Assembly (NCBI GenBank): GCA_964639665.1
Contig: CAZXEU010000168.1
Coordinates: forward strand, 1-25,960
From: CAZXEU01 sp964639665
GTDB lineage: Bacteria > Bacteroidota > Rhodothermia > Rhodothermales > Bin80
Direction of reading: 5' to 3'
Length of the DNA stretch: 25,960 bases
The notes beneath the pieces were generated by a model that searched no databases, was not told where the DNA came from, and saw nothing but the letters and a program-made list of their open reading frames with translations. Below, piece by piece: positions 8,254-17,100 of the stretch (position 1 is the first letter of the stretch; every line of letters begins with the position of its first letter). A program made the translations under genes and the position numbers.

Positions 8254-9147
8254 ATGGCGGAGCCGGTTTTCTACGGAGGCATTGAAGCGGGCGGCACTAA
8301 ATTCGTATGCGCCATTGGAACGGAGCCGGACAATGTCAGGGCGATTACCCGGTTTCCGACAAGGTCTCCGGCCGAAACGCTGGCCGAGGCGGTGGCCTTT
8401 TTTCGGGCCCAGCCGGAATTGCCTGCCGCTATTGGCATAGGATCTTTTGGCCCGTTGGATCCCCGCCCCGGCTCTCCGACCTACGGATATATCACCGGTA
8501 CACCCAAGGCGGGCTGGGCCAATACCGACGTGGCAGGCGCCGTCACGCGGGGCCTGGGCGTGCCCATTGTCTTTGACACCGACGTCAACGCTGCGGCCCT
8601 CGCCGAGCATCGCTGGGGTGCCGCGCAGGACGTCAACACGATCCTGTACCTGACCGTCGGCACCGGCATAGGCGGCGGCGCCCTTGTGCACGGCCGCCGC
8701 CTGCACGGCCTGATGCACCCCGAGATGGGGCATGTGCTGCTGCCCCGCGCCGAAGATGACGCATTTGAAGGCATTTGCCCCTATCACGGCAACTGCCTTG
8801 AAGGGCTGGCCTCAGGACCCGCTCTGGAGTCGCGCTGGAGCCGACCGGCCAGCGAACTGGAGGAAGACCATCCGGCGTGGGAGATGCAGGCCTACTACCT
8901 GGGGCTGGCCATCGTAGGCTTCGTGCTGACACTCTCGCCGGAAAGAGTGATTCTGGGCGGGGGTGTAATGCACCAGCGGCAGCTGTTCCCGCGCATCCGC
9001 GAAGTCGTGCAGAGCCGCCTCAGCGGCTATATCCGCCGGGCCGCCATTACGCGGGACATCGCCCGCTACATCGTGCCTCCCGCCCTGGGCGACCGGGCAG
9101 GAGTACTGGGCTCCCTGGCGCTGGCCGCGGACCGGGCAGCCCACTAG
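8254..9147 (+). CDS. ROK-family fructokinase
   Basis: This 297-residue sugar kinase belongs to the zinc-containing fructokinase branch of the ROK family (like B. subtilis YdhR/GmuE), which phosphorylates fructose at position 6. The phosphate-binding loop GGIEAGGTK is at 8-16 and the catalytic Asp110 lies in DTDVNAAA. A second phosphate loop, LTVGTGIGGGAL, is at 133-144. The structural zinc site reads EMGH (His160) and CPYHGNC (Cys175, His178, Cys181). SGPALESRW and VILGGGVM, late in the sequence, are also typical. It is the last plus-strand gene of this run, and its stop overlaps the stop of the convergent ketodeoxygluconate kinase in a shared CTAG (9144-9147). Mannose or glucose use cannot be excluded from sequence. 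Confidence 0.9.
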   Translation: MAEPVFYGGIEAGGTKFVCAIGTEPDNVRAITRFPTRSPAETLAEAVAFFRAQPELPAAIGIGSFGPLDPRPGSPTYGYITGTPKAGWANTDVAGAVTRGLGVPIVFDTDVNAAALAEHRWGAAQDVNTILYLTVGTGIGGGALVHGRRLHGLMHPEMGHVLLPRAEDDAFEGICPYHGNCLEGLASGPALESRWSRPASELEEDHPAWEMQAYYLGLAIVGFVLTLSPERVILGGGVMHQRQLFPRIREVVQSRLSGYIRRAAITRDIARYIVPPALGDRAGVLGSLALAADRAAH

Positions 9148-10193
9148 CGTTCCACGCGCCCGGAGCCGCTTCCGCCGGCCAGCTTCTCGACTTCCGCCAC
9201 ACTAGCGAGGTTGAAGTCACCTCGCATGGAATGCTTCAGGCAGCTGGCGGCCACGGCAAATTCCAGCGCATCCCTGCTGTCGGGCATTTGCAGCAAACCG
9301 TAGATGAGTCCGCCCGCGAATGAGTCACCCGCGCCTACCCTGTCCACGACCTGGACGTCGTACCGGCGAGACCGGTAGGGCTCCGCGCAGTCCTTGTCAT
9401 CATGCAGGAGTGCGCTCCAGCCGTTGCGCGAGGCAGAATAGCTCTCGCGCAACGTAATGGCTACCGCGGAAAAACCGAATGCGGACTTAAGCCTGCGCGC
9501 CAGCCTGGCGTAGCCGCCCTCGTCGAGCTCGGCCCGCTCGACATCCGTTCCGGACGCTTCGAGTCCCAGGCTCCGCTGCACATCCTCCTCGTTGGCAATG
9601 CACACGTCCACAAGTTCCATGAGCGGGCGCATGACTGCCTGCGCCTTGCGTTCGGACCACAGCTTCTTCCTGTAGTTGAGATCGCAACTGACCGTTGCGC
9701 CGGCTGCGCGCGCGGCCCCGCATGCCGCCTCCACGGCCAGCCTTGGACCCTCGCCGAGGGCCGGAGTTATGCCCGAAAAATGAAACCACCGCGCACCACG
9801 CAGCATGGCCGGCCAGTCAAATGACTCCGGATCCAGCCTGCAGAAGGCGGAGTCCGAACGGTCGTAGATCACCTGGGAGGCCCGCTGGCTGGCACCGGTC
9901 TCGAGAAAATAGATGCCGAGGCGGCTGCCGCCGCGCTGAACATAGTCCGTGCGGATCCCAAAGCGCCGAAGCTGGTCCAGCGCTGCCTGGCCAATGGCGT
10001 GGCGCGGAAGGCGCGTAATGGCGTATGCATCCAGTCCGAACTGCGCCAGCGACGCCGCCACGTTGGCCTCGCTGCCTCCATAGGTTGCCTCAAACGTGGC
10101 AGTCTGCACAAACCTGTCAAAGCCGGGCGGCGACAGCCGAAGCATGAGCTCTCCCAGCGTGCAAACCTTGGCAGCTTTTCCGTTGCCTGTCAT
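9144..10193 (-). CDS. kdgK: 2-keto-3-deoxygluconate kinase (PfkB family)
   Basis: This 349-residue PfkB-type carbohydrate kinase most resembles 2-keto-3-deoxygluconate kinases, which make KDPG from KDG with ATP. It begins CTLGELMLRLSPPGFDRF, has the substrate-side YGGSEANVAASLAQFGL, the SCDLNYRKKLW strand of this subgroup, and the anion-hole signature DRVGAGDSF (284-292) with catalytic Asp290. The ATG overlaps the stop of the aldolase gene by 4 nt (ATGA at 10190-10193), so the two are translationally coupled. Their products are consecutive in the pathway, which strongly supports the substrate assignment. Other PfkB sugar kinases share the fold, so the call rests on subgroup pattern plus context. 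Confidence 0.9.
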   Translation of the reverse strand: MTGNGKAAKVCTLGELMLRLSPPGFDRFVQTATFEATYGGSEANVAASLAQFGLDAYAITRLPRHAIGQAALDQLRRFGIRTDYVQRGGSRLGIYFLETGASQRASQVIYDRSDSAFCRLDPESFDWPAMLRGARWFHFSGITPALGEGPRLAVEAACGAARAAGATVSCDLNYRKKLWSERKAQAVMRPLMELVDVCIANEEDVQRSLGLEASGTDVERAELDEGGYARLARRLKSAFGFSAVAITLRESYSASRNGWSALLHDDKDCAEPYRSRRYDVQVVDRVGAGDSFAGGLIYGLLQMPDSRDALEFAVAASCLKHSMRGDFNLASVAEVEKLAGGSGSGRVER

Positions 10194-10840
10194 GGGGCCG
10201 GTCTTGCTTGGCTGATACTCTCGGTCAACTGGCGTGCCCGCGCCTCCACTATATGGTAGTGGCCCTGCGCCAATGCTCCGGCATCCAGCAGCGCACTGCC
10301 CACGCCAACCGCACTGGCACCGGCGGACAGCCAGTCGCCGGCGTTGGCCGGAGTCACGCCACCGGTAGGCACGAGCCTGAGCTGGGGCAGAGGAGCAAGC
10401 AGAGCCCGAACGTAGGACTTGCCAAAGAACCCGGCCGGAAAGACCTTTACGAGATCCGCTCCCAATCGGTGAGCCTGGAATGCTTCCGACGGCGTAAGCA
10501 CGCCGGGCAGGGCCGGAAGGCCGTGACTGTGGGCCTCTTCCACGACCTCGGGGACCAGTACGGGACTTACCACAAACCTGGCGCCGCTTTCAACGGCCCT
10601 CCGGGCAGATACCTGGTCCACCACGGAGCCCACTCCGATGAGAATTCCCGGAGCATATCTTCGGGCTAGCGCATTCAAGTGTTCAAGTGCACCGGGTGTG
10701 GTGAGAGTGACTTCCAGTACCCTTATGCCGCCCTGCACGAGAGCTTCGGCGACACGCGGCAAGCCGGCGCTTTCCTTCATCCGGAGGATGGCAATCGCAC
10801 CGGCTTCGACTATGCGAGCAGCAATGGAGCTTCTGGACAT
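10190..10840 (-). CDS. eda: KDPG aldolase (2-dehydro-3-deoxy-phosphogluconate aldolase)
   Basis: This 216-residue class I aldolase splits KDPG into pyruvate and glyceraldehyde-3-phosphate. Counting from ATG 10840, the catalytic Glu43 lies in LEVTLTTPGA and the Schiff-base Lys132 in ADLVKVFPA. GVGSVVD and the phosphate-binding VPTGGVTPAN also match the family. A GTG at 10852 would add four residues; ATG 10840 gives the usual family start. The gene leads the eda-kdgK pair and diverges from the PLP decarboxylase gene across only 63 nt. Some relatives also act on the galactonate analogue, so substrate range is not fixed by sequence. No GntR or other regulator is next to it. Confidence 0.95.
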   Translation of the reverse strand: MSRSSIAARIVEAGAIAILRMKESAGLPRVAEALVQGGIRVLEVTLTTPGALEHLNALARRYAPGILIGVGSVVDQVSARRAVESGARFVVSPVLVPEVVEEAHSHGLPALPGVLTPSEAFQAHRLGADLVKVFPAGFFGKSYVRALLAPLPQLRLVPTGGVTPANAGDWLSAGASAVGVGSALLDAGALAQGHYHIVEARARQLTESISQARPAP

Positions 10841-10903
10841 GGATCGTGTCACAACCCGCCTGAAGGTACGTATTTACGGCTACATTAGAACCTATTGACG
10901 GAA

Positions 10904-12385
10904 ATGCAATCCACCGCCGTTCAACCTCTCGCTCTAGGTGAACTGGAGCGCCGGATTGGACTGGTCGAGCCTGCGTCCCTGAGTCTGGAACTCGACCAGA
11001 AGGAATGGGACCAACTACAAGAGACCACGCTGGACTATGCACGCCGCATGGTCAAGGGCCTGGCCACCGCCTCGACCTACGGGTACCGGGATCCGGCGGT
11101 CGAGAGGTTAAGCCGCTATCCCGTCACGGAAGAAGGCATGGCCATCGGGGATCTGATGGAGCTGCTCCGCACGGAGGTGGACACGCTTGGCATCAATCCG
11201 GCATCCGGCGGATTCCTCGGCTACATTCCGGGTGGAGGACTCGCCCATTCCGCTTTCGGCGATCTGCTTGCCGCGCTTTCCAACAGGTATGCGGGGTTCT
11301 TCTTTTCCGCGCCGGGCGCGGTGCGGATGGAGAACCTTCTTACCCGGTGGATGGCATCGGTGGTCGGCTACCCGGAGAATTCCGCCGGCTTCCTGGCATC
11401 GGGAGGGAGCATTGCCAACCTGTCGGCCGTCGTCGCGGCGAGGGAAAAACACGACATACGCGCCAGAGATGTCGAGCGCAGCGTGGTCTACCTCACGAGC
11501 GAGACTCACCACTGCGTGGACAAGGCGCTCCGTATTGCCGGGCTGGGAGAAAGCCACCAGCGGCTGGTCCCGGTCGACGCCGGCTTCCGGATGGTTCCGG
11601 AAGCGCTGGAGGACGCCATTCGGCGGGACGGCTCGCGCGGACTTCGTCCGTGGCTTGTCGTTGCGAGCGCGGGCACGACGAACACAGGCAGCATCGATCC
11701 CCTGGAGCCGGTCGCGGCCATCGCCCGCGATCATGGCCTTTGGTTTCACATTGACGGCGCCTACGGTGCCTTGTTCGCCCTGTGCCCCGAGGGCCGTGCG
11801 GTCCTTTCCGGCATGGAGCTGTCGGACTCCATCGTGCTGGACCCGCACAAGACCCTCTTCTTGCCGTACGGAACGGGAGCCCTACTGGTCAAGGATCGCG
11901 ACATCCTTATTCAGTCGCACGGCGGGATGGCGTACTATATGCGGGATGCCCTGCAGGGCGTAGTCGGCGACTCCCCCGCGATCATGTCTCCCGAGCTCAC
12001 GAAGCACTTCCGCGGGCTGCGCATGTGGCTTCCGCTGAAGGCGCACGGACTTGCGCCCTTTCGTGCGGCGCTCAGCGAAAAGATCCTCCTGGCACGGTAC
12101 TTTTACGAGCAGCTCCGCGGCATGGAGCGCATGGAGGTCGGACCCTATCCTGACCTGTCTGTCGTGGCCTACCGCTACATGCCGCGGCGTGCCGACCCTG
12201 ACGACTTCAACACGGCCCTCACGGGCGCCATTCAGAAGGACGGGCGCATTTTCCTGTCCTCCACGCGCCTGCACGGGAAGGTCTTCCTGCGACTGGCCGT
12301 CGGCAGTTTCCGAACGCACCGGCGCCATGTGGATCTTGCGCTAAGGGTCATTCAGGAAAAGGCGGCCGAGCTGGAAGCGTGCTGA
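10904..12385 (+). CDS. Group II PLP-dependent amino acid decarboxylase family protein
   Basis: This 493-residue fold-type I PLP enzyme belongs to the group II decarboxylases (aromatic amino acid, glutamate or histidine decarboxylase type). Counting from ATG 10904, landmarks are TSETHH (199-203, the histidine stacking on PLP), SAGTTNTGSIDPL, HIDGAYG (Asp284 contacting the pyridine nitrogen) and DPHKTLFLPYGTGALLV with the PLP lysine Lys316. The 5' part has INPASGGFLGYIPGGG, where well-studied members have HP.F.....; this hints at a divergent substrate. A TTG nine bases upstream is the alternative start. The gene stops 4 nt before the convergent DinB-family stop. Substrate unknown; aromatic amino acids are plausible. 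Confidence 0.9.
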   Translation: MQSTAVQPLALGELERRIGLVEPASLSLELDQKEWDQLQETTLDYARRMVKGLATASTYGYRDPAVERLSRYPVTEEGMAIGDLMELLRTEVDTLGINPASGGFLGYIPGGGLAHSAFGDLLAALSNRYAGFFFSAPGAVRMENLLTRWMASVVGYPENSAGFLASGGSIANLSAVVAAREKHDIRARDVERSVVYLTSETHHCVDKALRIAGLGESHQRLVPVDAGFRMVPEALEDAIRRDGSRGLRPWLVVASAGTTNTGSIDPLEPVAAIARDHGLWFHIDGAYGALFALCPEGRAVLSGMELSDSIVLDPHKTLFLPYGTGALLVKDRDILIQSHGGMAYYMRDALQGVVGDSPAIMSPELTKHFRGLRMWLPLKAHGLAPFRAALSEKILLARYFYEQLRGMERMEVGPYPDLSVVAYRYMPRRADPDDFNTALTGAIQKDGRIFLSSTRLHGKVFLRLAVGSFRTHRRHVDLALRVIQEKAAELEAC

Positions 12386-12389
12386 AACG

Positions 12390-12887
12390 CTACTGTTCGT
12401 CTGCTGTCGGGCCGTAGCTCGGCGGCACCGGCACGTCAAGCAGCCGCAAATACACGCTGAACTGGCCCCGATGGTGGACCATATGGCTTATGCCGAATGT
12501 CCGGAGGACATCGCGCTTCGGACTGGCGAAAATGACATGCTCGCCGTGGAGAAGCGTCCAGACTTTTGACAAGTCTGCTTCGCTGGTCCGGGCGAGCGCC
12601 TGCATCAACTCCTCTGCCTTGGCATCGTACTCCTTCAGCAAGGCTTCGGAGCTTTCCGGGCTCGTCCGCGGAGCTCTGGGCGCACCAATGTCAAATTCGT
12701 CGCTGTCCAGCGTCGTGGTCTGCCACCAGAGCACTTCCGCCAGGTGCGCGGCCAATTCGCCAAGGCTCATGGACCTTTGATGCGGCCGCCAGTCAAAGCG
12801 GTCCTCGGGAGCCCGCTCGAGCATGCGGCGCGTGGTCTGAATCTCCCGGGAAAGTTCGTCGGAGAAACTGGCAATGCTATCGCTCAT
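12390..12887 (-). CDS. DinB-family protein
   Basis: This 165-residue four-helix-bundle protein belongs to the DinB/YfiT superfamily. The metal-binding histidine triad is complete: His48 in LAAHLAEVLWW, and His135 and His139 in SHMVHHRGQFSVYLRLL. The C-terminal PVPPSYGPTADE is very typical. Members include thiol transferases (bacillithiol or mycothiol type) and many uncharacterised damage- or stress-linked proteins, so a function cannot be given. The reading frame stays open far upstream to 13592, but that part lies antisense to the amidase gene; ATG 12887 gives the standard N-terminus. It diverges from the acetamidase-type lipoprotein gene across 94 nt holding a long inverted repeat. Confidence 0.9.
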   Translation of the reverse strand: MSDSIASFSDELSREIQTTRRMLERAPEDRFDWRPHQRSMSLGELAAHLAEVLWWQTTTLDSDEFDIGAPRAPRTSPESSEALLKEYDAKAEELMQALARTSEADLSKVWTLLHGEHVIFASPKRDVLRTFGISHMVHHRGQFSVYLRLLDVPVPPSYGPTADEQ

Positions 12888-12919
12888 GAAATGGTCAGGG
12901 CCATGGTAGGACGGACAAG

Positions 12920-12943
12920 CGCAAAATATACCTATATTTTGCG
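12920..12943. promoter_or_regulatory. AT-rich perfect inverted repeat between divergent genes (operator/bidirectional promoter candidate)
   Basis: The arms CGCAAAATATA (12920-12930) and TATATTTTGCG (12933-12943) are exact reverse complements around a CC centre. The site lies in the 94-nt gap between the DinB-family gene (-) and the amidase gene (+), 32 nt from one start codon and 38 nt from the other. Each arm, read outward, contains TATATTTTG, close to the Bacteroidota -7 consensus TAnnTTTG with one extra T. It could be two back-to-back promoters, a dimeric-regulator operator, or both. There is no T-run terminator shape in this divergent context. Confidence 0.5.
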
Positions 12944-12970
12944 TGCCGTTGATCCAGTAACTACTTGTGC

Positions 12971-12977
12971 GAGGTGA
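12971..12977 (+). promoter_or_regulatory. Shine-Dalgarno site deciding the amidase start
   Basis: GAGGTGA ends 4 nt before ATG 12982. It favours that ATG over the in-frame GTG at 12967, which lies upstream of the site itself. A clear Shine-Dalgarno is rare in this window. Confidence 0.6.
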
Positions 12978-12981
12978 CTTC

Positions 12982-13986
12982 ATGGCGCGGTTCCGCCCTG
13001 CCTTCCTATTCTTGACTATGGCTTCAGGCCTTATGGCTTGCCAGGCAGACCCTGACGCGCCGTCTACTGCCCAGCCGGGACTGGTGCCTGAATACACCAT
13101 CTCGGAAACGCACAACCGGTTCAGCGCCGCCATACCTCCCCTCATTACTGTTCCGTCCGGTAGCCTGATCGAGGCCATCGTCCCGGAGGCCTCCGACGGG
13201 CAGCTTACGCCGGCATCCACGACGGAGGATGTCCTGACGGTGGATTTCAGTCCCATCCATCCCCTCGTGGGTCCCGTGTACGTGGAGGGAGCGGAGGTCG
13301 GCGACGTGCTTGCCGTGACGCTGCACGACATCGAGATCGGAGAATTCGGGTGGTCCGCCGTCTTTCCCGGATTCGGTTTTCTGGCCGATGAATTCACGGA
13401 GCCGTACCTGAAACTCTTCACCTTCGAGGAAGGAGACACGTATGCCGAATTTGTGGACGGCGTCCGGATCAGGCTGGAGCCGTTTCCCGGCGTGATGGGG
13501 GTAGCGCCGGCCACCGATTCCTTGCTTTCCACAATTCCGCCAAGGCAGAACGGCGGCAATATGGACGATCCGCACATGGTCGAGGGAACCACGGTCTACT
13601 TTCCGGTGCTGGTGCCGGGCGCCCTGTTTTCTATCGGGGACGCCCACGCCGCCCAGGGTCTCGGAGAGGTGTGCGGCACCGCAATCGAGGCGCCCATGCG
13701 GTTCGTGTACGAGGTCAATGTCATCAAGGACAAGCCCTACCTCACGGAGCCCCAATACGAAACCAATGAGTATTACGCCGTCACCGGCTTTGCAGAAACC
13801 ATCGATGAGGCGGCTGCCAAGGCTACGCGCTACATGATCGACCACCTTGAGGCCGAGCGGGGCCTTAGCCGCGTCGAGGCCTACGTCCTCTCCTCGCTCG
13901 CGGGCGATCTGCACGTCGCCGAAGTCGTCGATGTGCCCCACATGCTCGTTACCATGCACATGGACAAGAGCGTGTTCTACGAGTAG
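12982..13986 (+). CDS. Acetamidase/formamidase-family lipoprotein
   Basis: This 334-residue protein matches the FmdA/AmdA family, which hydrolyses short-chain amides to ammonia and the acid. Landmarks include NRFSAAIPPLITVPSGS near the N-terminus, PLVGPVYVEGAEVGDVLAVTLHDIE, FPGVMGVAP, PPRQNGGNMD and the signature GDAHAAQGLGEVCGTAIE. Unlike the cytoplasmic fungal and methylotroph enzymes, it carries a lipoprotein signal peptide with lipobox LMAC (Cys20), so it should be anchored in the envelope. In this phylum exported members are common and their substrates are mostly unknown. The start is set by a GAGGTGA site. It diverges from the DinB-family gene across the inverted repeat at 12920-12943, which may control both. 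Confidence 0.9.
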   Translation: MARFRPAFLFLTMASGLMACQADPDAPSTAQPGLVPEYTISETHNRFSAAIPPLITVPSGSLIEAIVPEASDGQLTPASTTEDVLTVDFSPIHPLVGPVYVEGAEVGDVLAVTLHDIEIGEFGWSAVFPGFGFLADEFTEPYLKLFTFEEGDTYAEFVDGVRIRLEPFPGVMGVAPATDSLLSTIPPRQNGGNMDDPHMVEGTTVYFPVLVPGALFSIGDAHAAQGLGEVCGTAIEAPMRFVYEVNVIKDKPYLTEPQYETNEYYAVTGFAETIDEAAAKATRYMIDHLEAERGLSRVEAYVLSSLAGDLHVAEVVDVPHMLVTMHMDKSVFYE

Positions 13987-14189
13987 GAATTCCCTTGTGC
14001 ACACAGCCCGCAGTCGGGGCCGTCTATCTTCGGCCGCGCGATTTGGCGTCCCGATCGCGGCATGGAAGCGAGCGCAAGGTCTTGCGGCAAGAAACCTTTC
14101 GAATGTCGCGTGAATTGTCTAGAATCCAAGTGTGCCTGCCACATCCGCAGCGCCTGCCGGTCTTGTCCTGAGCCCCGCAACACGCGACG

Positions 14190-17100
14190 ATGAATGCTGC
14201 ATATTTCACTTCGATCTGCGCAGCACTATTCTTGGCGGCAACCGCTTCGCATGGGCAGTCGGGCAAGATTGCCGGCCGCGTAACCGACGAAGCCGGCGAG
14301 TCGCTTCCCGGCGCGAACGTGCTGATTGTAGGCACCACGCAAGGCACGATTACCGACGCCGATGGCTACTACGCCATCCTTAACGTGGCACCCGGCTCGC
14401 ATGCCGTCCAGGCCTCGTTCGTGGGCTTTGCGCCGCAGACGACAGGCGGCGTGCGGGTCAACATTAATCTGACCACGACCATCAACTTCAGCCTGGTGGA
14501 AGAGGCCGTCGGCTTGCAAGAGGTAGTGGTAACGGCAGACCTGCCGGTAGTGCAGGCGGACGTATCCAATAGCCAGCTGAATGTTACCGCCGAAGAAATC
14601 GAGGCCCTGCCGGTATCAGCAATTTCAAGCGTCGTGGGACTCCAGGCGGGTATCCAGGGGCTCTCGGTACGTGGCAGCGGATCGGACGAGCTCTCTTTCA
14701 TGGTAAACGGCCTGACGTTGCGCGATGAGCGCAACAATGCGCCTTATACCAGCATCAGCCTCGCCTCCGTCGAGGACGTGCAGGTTCAGACGGGCGGCTT
14801 CAACGCCGAGTATGGAACGGTGCGGTCCGGGGTCATCAATGTGGTAACCAAGGAAGGGGCGCGCGACCGCTACACGGCCACGGCGATCCTGCGATACAGC
14901 CCGCCGGCCCAAAAGCACTTCGGAGCGCGGGCGGACGATCCCGATTCCTACTGGATTCGGCCGTTCATCGATCCGGAGGTCGCCTGGGAGGGCACGGAAA
15001 ACGGGGCGTGGGATGCAGCTACGCAGCGACAGTACCCCGCGTTCGAAGGGTGGATTGCGATTGCGGAAGAGCGGCTCAAGGATGACGATCCGTCCAACGA
15101 CATGACGCCACAGGCGTTGCAGCAGGCCTTCTTGTGGCAGCACCGCAAGGCTATGGATATCGTCGATCCGGACTACAATTTCGATGTTGGTGTCGGGGGA
15201 CCCGTGCCTTTCGTGGGAAGCAGACTGGGCAATCTTCGCTTCTACGGGTCCTTGCGCCGGGACCAGAACATGTACCTGATCCCGCTGCATACGGACCGGT
15301 ACAACGAATGGTCGGGGCATCTGAAGCTAACCTCTGATGTCGGGCCCGGCATGAAGCTGACGACGGAAGCACTTCGGGGCCGGATCACGGGGACGGCAAC
15401 CAGCCGGGCCGGCCAGCCCGGCATATTCAGGTCGGCCTCCAGCATCGCCTCACAGCTCAACCGCGTCAGCTTCATCGACTCGCGCATCTTTTCTACCGAT
15501 TACTGGACCCCGACGGAAGTGGGCAGGCTCATGATCGGCGCCAAGTTCACGCATTCGCTCAGTGCGCGGGCTTTCTACGAGGTGCGCTACAGCGCCTTCC
15601 ATTCGAGCTACGATACCAATCCGGGACGGGTTCGGGATGAGACGCCGGTAGTGTTCTTTGGCGGCGTCGGATTCGATGAGGCTCCGTACGGATTCCAGTC
15701 AAAGCCTACGTTCGGCGTGGACGGGATGCGAACGGGCGTAGGGATGAGCAACAGCCGCGATACGAGCCGGGTTACCGTGCACAATCTGAAGGCGGACCTG
15801 ACGAGCCAGCTCAACCGGTATCTGCAAGTCAAGACCGGCTTCGAATACAATCTCTCCGACACGCGGGTAAACTACGGGCGATTCGACGCCTTCCTGCGCG
15901 GCGGCAATTCGCATTCCGCGTGGAACCGAATCCCGCAGCGGGGCGCCGTATACGCCCAGGGGAAGCTGGAATTCGAGGGCATGATCGCCAACCTGGGACT
16001 GCGCCTCAGCTATTTTCATGCGGGAGGCGACTGGTATGAATTCGATCCGTTTTCGCCCGCATTCTCTGCCAGACTGGCCGCGGGCATCGATACGCTCCTG
16101 ACCCAGTCCCCGAACCGCCGCCTTCTCAGCCTTAGTCCGCGCCTCGGCGTCTCATTTCCGGTAACGGAGTTCAGCAAGTTGTACTTCAATTACGGGCACT
16201 TCCGGTCCATGCCCGACCCCAATAACCTTTACCTGCTGCGCAACTTCACGGAAACCGGCCAGATCAGCCGTGTGGCAGATCCTAACCATCCCTTGCCCAA
16301 GACGGTAGCCTACGAGCTGGGCTACGAACAGTCCCTGTTCAACCAGTTCCTGGTCCGTGTTGCCGGCTACTACAAGGATGTGGCCTTGCAGCCCCTTCTG
16401 GTGGAGTATGTCAGCAAGGACGGGCAGGTCAACTATACCGTCAGCGAACCCAACTCGTTCGAGGACATTCGCGGCTTTGAAGTGACGCTCTCCCGAAACA
16501 GAGGGCAATGGGTGCGGGGATTCGTGAACTATACGTACATGGTCTTTACGTCCGGCTACTTTGGCCTGCGGCGCAATTTCGAGAACCCAACCGCCCAGCG
16601 CGAATTTGCAGAAAGCGACGCGGAGCGAAGACGCGCCTCGACCAGGCCGGTGCCGCGGCCATACGCCCGTCTCAATCTGAATATTCTCACACCCCGGGGC
16701 TTCGGCATGCAACTGGGCTCCGTGCACCCGCTCGCGGACTGGCGCGTGAGCATCCTGGGTTCCTGGCAGCAGGGATCCAAGTATACCTGGACCGGTGGCG
16801 GTGCCATTCCGGGCGTACTCAACAACGTATCCTTCAAGGACTACTGGAACGTCAACCTGCGCTTCTCCAAGTCGCTTTACCTGGGTAGCAGGCGAACGCA
16901 GTTCTTTGTGGACGTCTTCAATCTGTTCAACTTGCGCAGACTGTCGTTCAACGGATTTGTCGATGGCAACGACCAGACTTCCTACCTGCGGTCACTGCAC
17001 CTTCCGGAGTCCGACGACTACTCGACGAATATCCCGGGCGACGACAGGATCGGCGAGTATCGTTCCTACGACGTTGCGTTCCAGCCCATGGAGCGTATTC

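Noticed and set aside
7774..8787. Minus-strand open frame of over 300 codons opposite htpG and the fructokinase gene
   Set aside because: Both plus-strand genes are unmistakable, and the antisense product spans their junction.
12888..13592. Upstream extension of the DinB-family frame by about 235 residues
   Set aside because: The added part is antisense to the amidase gene, Ser/Thr/Pro-rich and without family match; ATG 12887 gives the usual DinB N-terminus.
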